Shown here: piece after piece, positions 16,747 through 25,658 of the stretch
Layout: every line of letters starts with the position of its first letter
Position numbering within the stretch: the first letter of the stretch is position 1
Origin: Streptomyces sp. LX-29
GTDB taxonomy: Bacteria; Actinomycetota; Actinomycetes; Streptomycetales; Streptomycetaceae
Assembly (NCBI RefSeq): GCF_029541745.1
Contig: NZ_CP089746.1
Span: forward strand, 2,852,001 to 2,916,000
Direction: 5' to 3'
Length of the DNA: 64,000 nt
Position numbers and translations under genes: made by a program
Notes under the pieces: model-generated
Seen by the model: the letters and a program-made list of their open reading frames with translations, nothing else
Database searches by the model: none
Told to the model about the DNA's origin: nothing

Positions 16747-16829
16747 GCGCGGCTCCCTTCTGCGCCGCGCTCGGGCACGGCCGCGTTCCGGGCCGCGCTC
16801 AGGGCGCGGCTTCCCTCTGCGCCGCGCTC
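16747..16829. repeat. Duplicated 26-bp segment between rsmA and ispE
   Basis: Two near-identical 26-bp copies (16747-16772 and 16804-16829, two mismatches) lie 57 bp apart in the leader of ispE. Each contains a GGGAG-like or AGGGAAG-like Shine-Dalgarno followed by an in-frame potential start, so the ispE initiation region looks locally duplicated. Confidence 0.6.
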
Positions 16830-16865
16830 ACGCGCGGGCATCTGTGACGAACGCCGGCGCCGCGC

Positions 16866-17825
16866 TCAGGACGCGGCGTTCTTCTGTTCGGCGATCGCCG
16901 CGAACTCCTCGACTGTAAGGGACTCGCCGCGCGCCTGGGGCGAGATGCCGGCGGCGACCAGGGCCGCCTCGGCCGCGGCGGCGGAGCCCGCCCAGCCGGC
17001 GAGGGCGGCGCGCAGCGTCTTGCGACGCTGGGCGAAGGCGGCGTCGACGACCGCGAAGACCTCGTCCCGGGTGGCGCTGGTGGCGAGCGGGGCGGTGCGG
17101 CGGACGAGCGAGACCAGGCCGGAGTCGACGTTGGGGGCGGGCCAGAAGACGTTGCGGCCGATGGCGCCGGCCCGCTTCACCTCGGCGTACCAGTTGGCCT
17201 TCACCGACGGGACGCCGTAGACCTTGGAGCCGGGGCGGGCGGCGAGCCGGTCGGCGACCTCGGCCTGGACCATGACCAGGGTGCGGTCGATGGTCGGGAA
17301 GGTGGCCAGCATGTGCAGCAGCACCGGCACCGCGACGTTGTACGGCAGGTTGGCGACGAGCGCCGTCGGCGCCGGGCCGGGCAGCTCGGTGACCCGCATC
17401 GCGTCGCAGTGCACCAGCGCGAAGCGGTCGGCGCGGCCGGGCAGCCGGGCCGCGACCGTGCTCGGCAGCGCGGCGGCGAGCACGTCGTCGATCTCCACCG
17501 CCGTCACCCGGTCCGCGACCTCCAGCAGCGCCAGGGTCAGCGAGCCGAGGCCGGGGCCGACCTCCACGACCACGTCGTCGGGGCGGACGTCGGCGGTGCG
17601 GACGATCCGACGGACGGTGTTGGCGTCGATGACGAAGTTCTGGCCGCGCTGCTTGGTCGGGCGCACGCCCAGCACGGCGGCCAGCTCCCGGATGTCGGCG
17701 GGCCCGAGCAGGGCGTCGGCGCCGTCGGCGTCGGGCACCCCGGCGGGGGCGTGGCCGGCGCTGGGACCGGTGCTGTCGGCGGGCTCGGGGAGGCCGGCGG
17801 GATCGGCGGGATCGGTGGAACTCAC
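16866..17825 (-). CDS. rsmA: 16S rRNA (adenine(1518)-N(6)/adenine(1519)-N(6)) dimethyltransferase
   Basis: 319 residues, KsgA family. It dimethylates two adjacent adenines at the 3' end of 16S rRNA late in small-subunit assembly. Seen: [15 protein letters not shown] at the start of the fold, SAM motif [12 protein letters not shown], and catalytic motif NLPYNV (family NLPY[NH][IV]). A 50-residue Ala/Pro/Gly-rich N-terminal extension precedes the conserved domain. The GTG at 17825 overlaps the rpfB stop (GTGA), coupling the two genes. The order rpfB-rsmA-ispE is common in actinobacteria. Confidence 0.95.
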   Translation of the reverse strand: MSSTDPADPAGLPEPADSTGPSAGHAPAGVPDADGADALLGPADIRELAAVLGVRPTKQRGQNFVIDANTVRRIVRTADVRPDDVVVEVGPGLGSLTLALLEVADRVTAVEIDDVLAAALPSTVAARLPGRADRFALVHCDAMRVTELPGPAPTALVANLPYNVAVPVLLHMLATFPTIDRTLVMVQAEVADRLAARPGSKVYGVPSVKANWYAEVKRAGAIGRNVFWPAPNVDSGLVSLVRRTAPLATSATRDEVFAVVDAAFAQRRKTLRAALAGWAGSAAAAEAALVAAGISPQARGESLTVEEFAAIAEQKNAAS

Positions 17826-18979
17826 TGGTGAAGTCTACGGCCGCAGTGCGGCCAGGCACTCGCGCCCCGTTGCACGTACAGCCGCTTGGCGCGGTAGGTC
17901 TGCTCGGCGGCCGGGGCGTCCTGCGGGCGGCCGCGGCCGCCCAGCGACCGCCAGGTGGGCTCGTCGAACTGGTACAGCCCGCCGTAGGTCCCGGAGGCGT
18001 CCACCGCGTTCGGCCGGCCGCCGGACTCGCAGACGGCCATCGCCCGCCAGTTGAGCCCGTCCGCGGCGCCGACCGAGGCCGGGATCGGCTTGGTGCCCAC
18101 CCGGACGATCTGCGCCACCGCCTCCCGCACCGTCTCGGCGCGCATCTGCCGCGGCCGCTGCGGCACGCCGTTGACCGTGCGCACCGCGTAGGTGATCCGC
18201 CGCACGCCCGGCCGCCCCAGCCGCTCCACGATCTCGGTGCCGCGGAAGACCGTCGGGTCCTCCCGTCGCACGGTCAGGAAGGGGATCGTCACCTCACGGG
18301 TCTCCTGCCCCGCGGTGATCCGCATGACCGAGATCGTCTGGCCGTCGCGGGGGAAGGCGTCGAGCGGCACGGAGGTGGTGTCCTCGCCGTGCAGCGCCAG
18401 GCCCGCCTCCCACACCGCCTCGCGGACGGTCGCGGCGTTGGTGCGGACGGTGTGCTCGCGGCCGTCGGCCACGAAGGTCACGGTGCGTTCGGTGCGCACG
18501 TCCAGGGTGAGGCCGCGGCGCGAGATGGCGGCGGACCGGGAGGCGGACAGGTAGGCCCCCTCGGCCCGCACCCCGAGCTGGCGCAGCGCGCCGTCGACGG
18601 TGCGGGCGGTGGTCCACACCTCGCGGTGCTCGCCGTCCAGGGTGAGGGCGACCGGTCGGCCGTAGCGGACGGCGACCTGGTCGCCGGTGCTGAGCGGCCG
18701 GTTCGGGGCGGGCGCCACCAGGTCGTGGCGGCCCACCGCCACCCCCTCTTCGGCCAGCAGCTCCCCGACGTCGTCCGCGAAGGTGTGCAGGCTGCGCGGG
18801 GCGCCGTCGACGCTGAGCAGGACGGCCTTGTCCTCGGAGACGAAGGCCGAGGTGCCGCCGGCGAGCGCGGCGACGACCAGCGCCTGCGGCAGCAGCCGGC
18901 TCATGGGGGCGGGGCGGTCGACGGCGCGCCTGCGGCGGGTGGCGCGGTGGCTGTGGTGCGCATGGCTCACTGCGGGCAC
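17822..18979 (-). CDS. rpfB: Resuscitation-promoting factor RpfB-like muralytic enzyme
   Basis: 385 residues, exported cell-wall hydrolase that cleaves the peptidoglycan glycan backbone and promotes germination or regrowth. A basic N-terminus and one hydrophobic helix (about 30-45) form the signal or anchor. Three DUF348-type modules follow (around 48-100, 105-160 and 165-220), then a G5 domain (about 225-300), then a C-terminal lysozyme-like Rpf domain beginning [18 protein letters not shown] with the catalytic Glu in CES and the paired Cys late in WPHCG. This is the full actinobacterial RpfB layout. The GTG start at 18979 has AGGA upstream. It overlaps rsmA by 4 nt. Confidence 0.93.
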   Translation of the reverse strand: MPAVSHAHHSHRATRRRRAVDRPAPMSRLLPQALVVAALAGGTSAFVSEDKAVLLSVDGAPRSLHTFADDVGELLAEEGVAVGRHDLVAPAPNRPLSTGDQVAVRYGRPVALTLDGEHREVWTTARTVDGALRQLGVRAEGAYLSASRSAAISRRGLTLDVRTERTVTFVADGREHTVRTNAATVREAVWEAGLALHGEDTTSVPLDAFPRDGQTISVMRITAGQETREVTIPFLTVRREDPTVFRGTEIVERLGRPGVRRITYAVRTVNGVPQRPRQMRAETVREAVAQIVRVGTKPIPASVGAADGLNWRAMAVCESGGRPNAVDASGTYGGLYQFDEPTWRSLGGRGRPQDAPAAEQTYRAKRLYVQRGASAWPHCGRRLHQ

Positions 18980-19081
18980 TCCACGTTTCCTGGCGGGCGG
19001 GTCCGGTGCGGGTCCCGGACCTTAGCGGAGCGACCGTGACTGTCCCAAGCGACACCACTACGCGGCGTGGCCGCCGCCGCG

Positions 19082-19990
19082 TCACCCCAACGGGTAGCCG
19101 AAGGCGCGCGCCGTATTGGCCCCGACGGCCGCGGCCAGGTCGTCCTCGGGCATTCCCTTGACCGCCGCCATGGCGCGCAGGGTCACGGGGACGAGGTACG
19201 GCGCGTTGGGCCGCCCGCGGTACGGGGCGGGGGTCAGGAACGGCGCGTCGGTCTCCACCAGGACCAGCTCGGCGGGGGTGACGGCGAGCGCGTCGCGCAG
19301 CGGCTGGGCGTTCTTGAAGGTGACGTTGCCGGCGAAGGACAGGTAGTAGCCCTTGTCGGCGCAGACCTTCGCCATCTCGGCGTCTCCGGAGTAGCAGTGG
19401 AAGACGACGGTGTCGGGCGCGCCCTCCTCGTCCAGGACCCGCAGCACGTCCTCATGCGCCTCCCGGTCGTGGATGACCAGGGCCTTGCCGTGCCGCTTGG
19501 CGATGTCGATGTGGCGGCGGAAGGACAGCTGCTGGGCGGCGACGCCCTCCGGGCCGGTGCGGAAGTAGTCCAGGCCGGTCTCGCCGACCGCCCGCACCTG
19601 GTCCAGCGCGGCCAGCGCGTCGATCTCGGCGAGGGCGGCGTCGAGCCCGGCTGCGCCGCCGGGCTGGCGCGCGCCCTGCCGTGACCAGCCGTCCGGGTCC
19701 CCGTGCACGATCCGGGGCGCCTCGTTGGGGTGCAGCGCGACCGCCGCCCAGACGCCGGGGTGGGCGGCGGCCGTCTCGGCCGCCCAGCGGGACCCCGCGA
19801 TGTCGCAGCCCACCTGGACCACGGTCGTCACCCCTACGGAGGCAGCCTTGGCCAAAGCCTCCTCGACGGTGCCGTCCTGCATGTCCAGATGGGTGTGCGA
19901 ATCGGCGACCGGCACCCGGAGGGGCTCCGGGAGCGGCGGCGCGGCGTCCTTGGCCGCGCCGGAGGGGTCCTGCTTGGTGCTGGGGCTCAT
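19082..19990 (-). CDS. tatD: TatD family metal-dependent DNase
   Basis: 302 residues, a TIM-barrel amidohydrolase-like nuclease needing divalent metal. Metal-ligand motifs are seen in order: DSHTHLD (about 30), GETGLDYF (about 137), IHDREAHED (about 172), HCYSGD (about 198) and ETDAPFL (about 246). Family members act as 3'-5' DNases. The message is probably leaderless: TAGGAT (19998-20003) ends 7 nt before the ATG. It lies upstream of rpfB on the same strand with a 102-nt gap. Confidence 0.93.
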   Translation of the reverse strand: MSPSTKQDPSGAAKDAAPPLPEPLRVPVADSHTHLDMQDGTVEEALAKAASVGVTTVVQVGCDIAGSRWAAETAAAHPGVWAAVALHPNEAPRIVHGDPDGWSRQGARQPGGAAGLDAALAEIDALAALDQVRAVGETGLDYFRTGPEGVAAQQLSFRRHIDIAKRHGKALVIHDREAHEDVLRVLDEEGAPDTVVFHCYSGDAEMAKVCADKGYYLSFAGNVTFKNAQPLRDALAVTPAELVLVETDAPFLTPAPYRGRPNAPYLVPVTLRAMAAVKGMPEDDLAAAVGANTARAFGYPLG

Positions 19991-19997
19991 GCCCGCG

Positions 19998-20003
19998 ATC
20001 CTA
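19998..20003 (-). promoter_or_regulatory. Leaderless -10 element of tatD
   Basis: TAGGAT on the minus strand ends 7 nt before the ATG at 19990; no Shine-Dalgarno is present. Confidence 0.5.
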
Positions 20004-20103
20004 CGAAGCCGGCCGGGGCCCGGACCAACGGCTTACGGGGCGGCCCGCTCGGGGAGCGGCCACGCTCGGGGAGCGGCCGCCTCCACCCCGGCGTTCGACC
20101 GAG

Positions 20104-20562
20104 CTACTTCCCCTCGCGGTGGTGCTGGAAGGGGTGGAGCAGGTCGGACAGGTGCCAGCCGCGCGCGGCCGCCTCGCCCGGCGCGTCCACGTGCACCGGA
20201 CCGGGCGGCTCGTGCCGGACCGGCTCGGGGGCGCGGTGCAGCTCCTCGATGCTGGCGGCGACGGACGAGACCTGACCGGAGCGCATGATGCGGACGACGT
20301 GGGCGCCACAGTTCGCGCAGGTCGGACGGGTCAACGGGGAGGGGACGCGCTCACCGTCCGCCTTGTAGACGACGAAGGGGTGTCCCTCGGCGTCGATGTG
20401 GTGCTCTATCTCGTACGCCTGCTCCCAGCCGTGGCCGCACTTCATACAGGCGAAGGCGTACGCCTCGTGGGCGATCTCCCCGGTCATCGCCGGGCCGGTG
20501 GGGTGGGCTGGGGCGTGGGCCGTGGTGTGCGCACCACTCGAAGTGCCCGCGATCTCGCTCAT
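20104..20562 (-). CDS. Zinc-ribbon protein of unknown function
   Basis: 152 residues, soluble. Two CxxC pairs (CMKCGHGW near residue 39 and CANCGAHV near 81) would form a zinc ribbon around a YEIEHHIDAEGHPFVVYKADGE core. The N-terminus is His/Ala-rich and the C-terminus is rich in His and Pro. AGGAG stands before the ATG. A 17-bp inverted repeat lies directly upstream at 20573-20589, suggesting dedicated control. It reads in the same direction as tatD. I recognise it only as a conserved-looking Streptomyces protein; the function is unknown. Confidence 0.75.
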   Translation of the reverse strand: MSEIAGTSSGAHTTAHAPAHPTGPAMTGEIAHEAYAFACMKCGHGWEQAYEIEHHIDAEGHPFVVYKADGERVPSPLTRPTCANCGAHVVRIMRSGQVSSVAASIEELHRAPEPVRHEPPGPVHVDAPGEAAARGWHLSDLLHPFQHHREGK

Positions 20563-20572
20563 GGCAGCTCCT

Positions 20573-20589
20573 CTTGTCCGCTGGACAAG
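20573..20589. promoter_or_regulatory. 17-bp inverted repeat before the zinc-ribbon gene
   Basis: CTTGTCC-GCT-GGACAAG has perfect 7-bp arms and sits 10 nt before the ATG, partly against the Shine-Dalgarno. It could be an operator or an RNA hairpin that hides the ribosome site. The rest of 20590-20854 holds no gene. Confidence 0.55.
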
Positions 20590-20854
20590 TCGTTCCGGGA
20601 TCGGTCATCCGGTCCCGGTATCCAGTGGACGCCCTCCGAGGCCGGACCGCAGCATCCCTTCCACCTCTTGGGGCAGATTTGGCGGGGCGATGCCATTCCG
20701 CCCCGCGGGTGCGGTCCAGGCTTTGCCTTTCACAATAGCCCTTTACCTGATGGTGGGCTTTTCGGCCGCACGGCAGGGATATTCCAGCCGCGCCCCGGTC
20801 CTTCCCGCCACGCCCGAGCGGGCCTTTCGGCCATGGCCCAGCGTCGTGGGCCGC

Positions 20855-21751
20855 TCAGCCGCGCGCGTCCCCGGCGCCCGTGCGCTTGGCGCCCGCGTCC
20901 CCGGCGCCCGCGTTCTTCTTCGCGGCCACCACCGCGTCGAACACCTCGCGCTTGGGCACCCCGACCTCGACGGCGACCGCCGCGATGGCCTCCTTGCGGC
21001 GCTCGCCGGCCTCCTCCCGCACGGCGACCAGCCGGGCCAGCTCGGCGGCGTCCAGCTCTCGGGGCGCGCGCTCGGCGGCCCCCTCGACCACGACGGTGAT
21101 CTCGCCGCGCACCCCTTCGGCCGCCCACGTGGCCAGCTCCGCCAGCGGGCCGCGCCGGACTTCCTCGTAGGTCTTGGTCAGCTCCCGGCAGACGGCCGCG
21201 CGCCGGTCGGCGCCGAAGACCTCGACCATCGCGGCGAGGGTCGCGTCCAGCCGGTGCGGCGCCTCGAAGTACACGAGCGTGCGCCGCTCCTCGGCGACCT
21301 CGCGCAGCCGGCCCAGCCGCTCGCCCGGCTTGCGCGGCAGGAAGCCCTCGAAGCAGAACCGGTCCACGGGCAGCCCGGACACGGCCAGCGCGGTGAGCAC
21401 CGCGGACGGCCCGGGGACGGCCGTGACCTTGACGCCCTGCTCCACGGCCGCCGCCACCAGCCGGTAGCCCGGGTCGGACACCGACGGCATGCCCGCGTCG
21501 GTCACCAGCAGCACCCGGGCACCCCCGGTCAGCGCCTCCACCAGCTCGGGGGTGCGCGCCGCCTCGTTCCCCTCGAAGTACGACACGACCCGGCCGGTCG
21601 GCTGCACCTCCAACGCCTGCGTGAGCCGCCGCAGTCGCCGGGTGTCCTCCGCCGCGATCACATCCGCCGCCGCCAGCTCCGCCGCCAGTCGTGGCGGCGC
21701 GTCCGCGGTGTCGCCGATGGGGGTCCCTGCGAGTACGAGTGTTCCGGTCAC
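20855..21751 (-). CDS. rsmI: 16S rRNA (cytidine(1402)-2'-O)-methyltransferase
   Basis: 298 residues, tetrapyrrole-methylase-like SAM enzyme that methylates C1402 in the ribosomal P site. Seen: TGTLVLAGTPIGDTADAPPRL at the start, AEDTRRLRRL, VVSYFEGNEA, VTDAGMPSVSDPGYRL and VTAVPGPSAVLTALAVSGLP, all RsmI signatures. The GTG at 21751 is preceded by GGAGG at 8 nt. The C-terminus ends in a Lys/Gly/Ala-rich tail. It is divergent from protein mannosyltransferase across 222 bp. Confidence 0.95.
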   Translation of the reverse strand: MTGTLVLAGTPIGDTADAPPRLAAELAAADVIAAEDTRRLRRLTQALEVQPTGRVVSYFEGNEAARTPELVEALTGGARVLLVTDAGMPSVSDPGYRLVAAAVEQGVKVTAVPGPSAVLTALAVSGLPVDRFCFEGFLPRKPGERLGRLREVAEERRTLVYFEAPHRLDATLAAMVEVFGADRRAAVCRELTKTYEEVRRGPLAELATWAAEGVRGEITVVVEGAAERAPRELDAAELARLVAVREEAGERRKEAIAAVAVEVGVPKREVFDAVVAAKKNAGAGDAGAKRTGAGDARG

Positions 21752-21961
21752 GCCACCATCCTCCCAGGCCCCACGGGTCTCTCGCGGCGGCGGTGCCGGG
21801 CCGCCCACCCGGACCGACGCCCTCCGGCCCTCCCCCACGGCGGCGGTTCCGGCCACGGAACGGGGCTGGGACAGGGGCTGGGACAGGGGCGGGTGGGCGG
21901 GAAGAGGCGGACACCGGCGGGAGGAATCCGCACACAGCGGACCCCGCACAGGCCCGTTCCC

Positions 21962-21967
21962 TACGAT
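21962..21967 (+). promoter_or_regulatory. Leaderless -10 element of the mannosyltransferase gene
   Basis: TACGAT ends 6 nt before the GTG at 21974; no Shine-Dalgarno precedes that GTG. Confidence 0.5.
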
Positions 21968-21973
21968 GGCGCG

Positions 21974-23752
21974 GTGACGAGTGACACCGCGACCATGGCC
22001 CAACGCGGCCGCGCCGCAGCTCCGCAGCCCAGCTGGCAGCGCCGGCTGCGCCGCTTCGGGTACGCCGGGCGGCCGCACTCCGACGTCCGGGACCGGCTGG
22101 TGCCGCCGTACCCGGAGCCGGACACGCGGCTGTGGGCGACGCTGGGCGCGAGCCCGGCGGCCGCCGACCGGCTGGCGCGGTGGACCGGCTGGGCCGGCCC
22201 GCTGCTGGTGGCGCTCTTCGCCGGGCTGCTGCGCTTCTGGAACCTGAGCAGCCCGAACAAGGTCATATTCGACGAGACGTACTACGCCAAGGACGCCTGG
22301 TCGCTGCTTGAACTGGGTTACGAGGGCACCTGGCCGGCCAAGGGCGCCAACGAGCAGATCCTGGCGGACCCGCAGCGCATCCCGCTCAGCGACGCCGCCG
22401 GATACGTGGTCCACCCGCCCGTCGGCAAGTGGGCCATCGCCGTCGGCGAGCAGCTGTTCGGCCTGACCCCGTTCGGCTGGCGGTTCATGGTCGCGCTGCT
22501 CGGCACCCTCTCGGTGCTGATGATCTGTCGCATCGGCCGCCGGCTGTTCCGCTCCACCTTCCTCGGTTGCCTGGCCGGCACGTTGCTCGCCGTCGACGGC
22601 CTGCACTTCGTGATGAGCCGCACCGCCCTGCTCGACCTGGTGCTGATGTTCTTCATCCTGGCGGCCTTCGGCTGTCTGCTGGTGGACCGGGACGCGGCGC
22701 GGGCCCGGCTGGCGGCCGCGCTGCCGGTCGGCCCGGACGGGGTGGCGCGCCCGGACGCGGAGATCGCCGCGCGGTTGAAGCTGGGGCTGCGGCCGTGGCG
22801 GATCGCGGCCGGGGTGTGCCTGGGCCTGGCCTGCGGCACCAAGTGGAGCGGGCTGTACGTACTGGCCGTGTTCGGCCTGATGACGTGGTTGTGGGACGTC
22901 GGCGCCCGGCGCACCGCCGGCGCCCGGTCCGGCTACCTCGCCGCCGGACGGCGCGACCTGCCGTGGGCCTTCCTGTCCCTGGTGCCGGTGGCGATCGGCA
23001 CCTATGTCGCCTCCTGGGCCGGCTGGTTCGCCAACAGCGGGACGTACAGCGAGAAGACGGGCTGGCAGCACAGCGGCTACTTCCGCCACTGGGCGGAGTC
23101 CCCGAAGCCCGGCGGGGGTGGCTACAGCGACGACGGCGCCTTCTCCTGGCTGCTCAATCCGCTGCGCAGCCTGTGGCACTACGAGCGGGAGGTCTACGAC
23201 TTCCACGTCGGCCTGGACGACCCGCACATCTACGAGTCCAACCCGTGGAGCTGGCTGGTGCAGTCCCGGCCGGTCTCCTACTTCTACGAGTCGCCGGCGG
23301 CCGGCGTCGACGGCTGCCCGGACGGGGCGAAGGGCAAGTGCGCGCGGGAGGTGCTGGCGCTCGGCACCCCGCTGCTGTGGTGGGCGGCCTGCTTCGCGGT
23401 GCTGTATCTGCTCTACCGCTGGGCGCTGCGCCGCGACTGGCGGGCGGGGGCGATCCTGGCCGGGATCGTCGGCGGCTATCTGCCGTGGTTCCTGTACCAG
23501 GACCGGACCATCTTCTCCTTCTACGCCGTCGCGTTCGTGCCGTTCCTGTGCCTGGCGGTGGCCATGATGGTGGGCGCGCTGCTGGGGCCGCCCCGGGCGA
23601 CCGAGACGCGGCGGGTGCTGGGGGCGATCGGCGCGGGCTCCCTGGTCCTGCTCATCTTCTGGAACTTCGTCTACTTCTTCCCGATCTACACCGGCCAGGC
23701 GATCCCCATGGACGAGTGGCAGGCCCGGATGTGGCTGGACACATGGGTGTGA
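21974..23752 (+). CDS. pmt: Dolichyl/polyprenyl-phosphate-mannose protein O-mannosyltransferase
   Basis: 592 residues, GT39 family, about 11 membrane helices. It moves mannose from polyprenyl-phospho-mannose to Ser/Thr of proteins being secreted. The catalytic acidic pair is D100-E101 in VIFDETYYAKDAW, in the first external loop after helix 1. PxxPxGKW (HPPVGKW) and the loop with YHGxxL-like conserved residues follow. The GTG start at 21974 fits a leaderless transcript; an ATG at 21995 is also in frame. Streptomyces pmt mutants are known to be hypersensitive to cell-wall antibiotics and phage-resistant. The next gene is a penicillin-binding protein. Confidence 0.93.
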   Translation: MTSDTATMAQRGRAAAPQPSWQRRLRRFGYAGRPHSDVRDRLVPPYPEPDTRLWATLGASPAAADRLARWTGWAGPLLVALFAGLLRFWNLSSPNKVIFDETYYAKDAWSLLELGYEGTWPAKGANEQILADPQRIPLSDAAGYVVHPPVGKWAIAVGEQLFGLTPFGWRFMVALLGTLSVLMICRIGRRLFRSTFLGCLAGTLLAVDGLHFVMSRTALLDLVLMFFILAAFGCLLVDRDAARARLAAALPVGPDGVARPDAEIAARLKLGLRPWRIAAGVCLGLACGTKWSGLYVLAVFGLMTWLWDVGARRTAGARSGYLAAGRRDLPWAFLSLVPVAIGTYVASWAGWFANSGTYSEKTGWQHSGYFRHWAESPKPGGGGYSDDGAFSWLLNPLRSLWHYEREVYDFHVGLDDPHIYESNPWSWLVQSRPVSYFYESPAAGVDGCPDGAKGKCAREVLALGTPLLWWAACFAVLYLLYRWALRRDWRAGAILAGIVGGYLPWFLYQDRTIFSFYAVAFVPFLCLAVAMMVGALLGPPRATETRRVLGAIGAGSLVLLIFWNFVYFFPIYTGQAIPMDEWQARMWLDTWV

Positions 23753-23765
23753 CGGGAGGGGCGAT

Positions 23766-23794
23766 CTGACCCCTGCCGGGATTCTCGGTAAGGT
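23766..23794 (+). promoter_or_regulatory. Candidate promoter of the penicillin-binding protein gene
   Basis: CTGACC (23766-23771) and TAAGGT (23789-23794) are separated by 17 bp, a good vegetative match. The start would fall near 23801, just before the inverted repeat at 23811-23828. Confidence 0.45.
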
Positions 23795-23810
23795 GCCCCG
23801 CACCGCGCCG

Positions 23811-23828
23811 CTTCATCAGGTGATGAAG
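23811..23828. promoter_or_regulatory. 18-bp inverted repeat in the 5' UTR of the PBP gene
   Basis: CTTCATCA-GG-TGATGAAG has perfect 8-bp arms and is followed by GGCTTTTG. It may be an operator just past the start site, or a hairpin with a short U-run that could end pmt read-through or attenuate PBP expression. Confidence 0.55.
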
Positions 23829-23857
23829 GGCTTTTGAAGGACTGTGGGGGTTCTCGC

Positions 23858-25525
23858 ATGCGGAGTGGTGCCAGAGCCGCGATCATCGTGGGCGCAGTCA
23901 GCGCCATGCTGGTCGGGGTCACCGGCTGCGGAGGCGGCGAGGACTCGTCGACGTCCGGGGCGCGGAACACACGGGACGGCGGCGCGGACGAGGCTCCCGC
24001 CGCCAAGCAGGTGAAGACCGGTCCGCTCAGCGCGGACGAGGTGAGGACCGCCTCCGGTGACTTCCTCGCCGCCTGGGCCGCGGGCGACACCGCCAAGGCC
24101 GCCGGGCTGACGGACGACAAGAAGGCGGCGGCCGCGGCGCTGGCCGCGTACCGCAAGGACGCCCACATCGCGAAGGTCGCGCTGAAGCCGGTGCCGGGCG
24201 GCGGCTCCGGCGCCTCGGTGCCCTTCTCCGTGGCCGCGGAGATCGGCTACGGGAAGCTGCGCGCCCCGCTGGCGTACCGGTCCGCCCTCACCGTGGTGCG
24301 GGACAAGACCACCGGCGAGGCGGTCGTCGACTGGAAGCCCTCGGTGCTCCACCCCAGGCTCGGTGCCGGGGACCGGCTGAGGACGGGCCCGGCGGACGCC
24401 CCGCCCATCAAGGCGGTCGACCGCGACGGCAAGGAGCTGCGCGCCGCCGAACACCCGGCGCTCAAGGGTGTGCTGGCGGGGCTGCGCGAGCGGTACGGCA
24501 AGAAGGCGGGCGGCACGGCGGGCATCGAGACCTGGATCGCCCGCGGCAAGGGCGCCAAGGGCGCCAACGGCAAGGCGCTGCCGGACGAGACGCTGAAGGT
24601 CCTCTCCAAGGGCACCCCCGGCACCCTGAAGACCACCATCGACGCCGGCCTCCAGAAGGCCGCCGAGCGGGCGGTGAACCGGCGGTCCAAGGCCGCGGTG
24701 GTGGCGATCAAGCCCAGCACCGGCGAGATCCTGGCGGTCGCCAACTCCCCCGCCGAGGGCTTCAACCTGGCCCTCCAGGGCTCCCTGGCCCCGGGTTCCA
24801 CGATGAAGGTCATCTCCTCGGCGCTCCTCATCGACAAGGGCCTGGCCTCCTACGGCAAGGCCCACCCGTGCCCCAAGTACTCCTCGTACGGCGGCTGGAA
24901 GTTCCAGAACGACAAGAAGTTCGAGATCCGCGGCGGGACCTTCACGCAGTCCTTCGCCCGCTCCTGCAACACGGCCTTCATCAGCCAGGCGGCCGAGCTC
25001 GCCGACGACGACCTGACGAAGGAGGCCCGTGACGTCTTCGGCATCGGCCTCAACTGGCAGACCGGCGTGGCCACCTTCGACGGCGCGGTCCCGGTCCAGA
25101 AGGACGCTCCCAAGGCGGCCTCGCTGATCGGCCAGGGCGGTGTGCGGATGAACCCGCTCAACATGGCGTCGGTGGCCGCCACCGTGCGCAGCGGCACCTT
25201 CCGGCAGCCGTACTTCGTCTCCCCGAAGCTGGACGGCCGCCCGATCGCCAAGGCCGCCCGCTCCCTGAAGCCGGCCACCGCCAAGCAGCTGCGCGACCTG
25301 ATGAAGGTCACCGCCACCTCCGGCACCGCCGCGCAGGCGATGGCCGGCATCGGCGGTGACGCCGGCGCCAAGACCGGCTCGGCCGAGGTGGACGGCCAGG
25401 AGAAGCCCAACGGCTGGTTCACCGCCTACCGCGGGGATCTCGCCGCGGCCGCCGTCGTCCCGGCCAGCGGCCACGGCGGCGACACCGCCGGCCCGATCGT
25501 GGCCGCGGTGCTGCGGGCGGGCTGA
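23858..25525 (+). CDS. Lipoprotein penicillin-binding protein (class B-like transpeptidase)
   Basis: 555 residues. A signal peptide ends in the lipobox VTGC with Cys24, so the protein is likely lipid-anchored outside the cell. An NTF2-like (MecA N-terminal type) domain covers about 55-165, followed by a transpeptidase domain with all three motifs: S314-T-M-K317, S369-C-N371 and K505-T-G507. It would cross-link peptidoglycan stem peptides and be acylated by beta-lactams at Ser314. A GGGGG element precedes the ATG at 23858. It follows pmt, hinting at a cell-envelope unit, but has its own promoter-like elements. Confidence 0.92.
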   Translation: MRSGARAAIIVGAVSAMLVGVTGCGGGEDSSTSGARNTRDGGADEAPAAKQVKTGPLSADEVRTASGDFLAAWAAGDTAKAAGLTDDKKAAAAALAAYRKDAHIAKVALKPVPGGGSGASVPFSVAAEIGYGKLRAPLAYRSALTVVRDKTTGEAVVDWKPSVLHPRLGAGDRLRTGPADAPPIKAVDRDGKELRAAEHPALKGVLAGLRERYGKKAGGTAGIETWIARGKGAKGANGKALPDETLKVLSKGTPGTLKTTIDAGLQKAAERAVNRRSKAAVVAIKPSTGEILAVANSPAEGFNLALQGSLAPGSTMKVISSALLIDKGLASYGKAHPCPKYSSYGGWKFQNDKKFEIRGGTFTQSFARSCNTAFISQAAELADDDLTKEARDVFGIGLNWQTGVATFDGAVPVQKDAPKAASLIGQGGVRMNPLNMASVAATVRSGTFRQPYFVSPKLDGRPIAKAARSLKPATAKQLRDLMKVTATSGTAAQAMAGIGGDAGAKTGSAEVDGQEKPNGWFTAYRGDLAAAAVVPASGHGGDTAGPIVAAVLRAG

Positions 25526-25532
25526 CGAGGCG

Positions 25533-25584
25533 TGACGCGACGGTGCCCCGGGCGGGATCTCCCGCCCGGGGCACCGTCGCGTCA
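25533..25584. terminator. Very strong terminator, perfect 24-bp stem
   Basis: The arms 25533-25556 and 25561-25584 are exactly complementary over 24 bp around an ATCT loop. It lies 7 nt after the PBP stop and before the end of the convergent permease gene, so it serves both. Confidence 0.9.
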
Positions 25585-25658
25585 GGGGCCCGTGGCGTGT
25601 GTCGGGGTCCGCATGCCGGAGTCCGCGTGCCCGGCTCCGCATGGCTCTCCCGCGGCGC

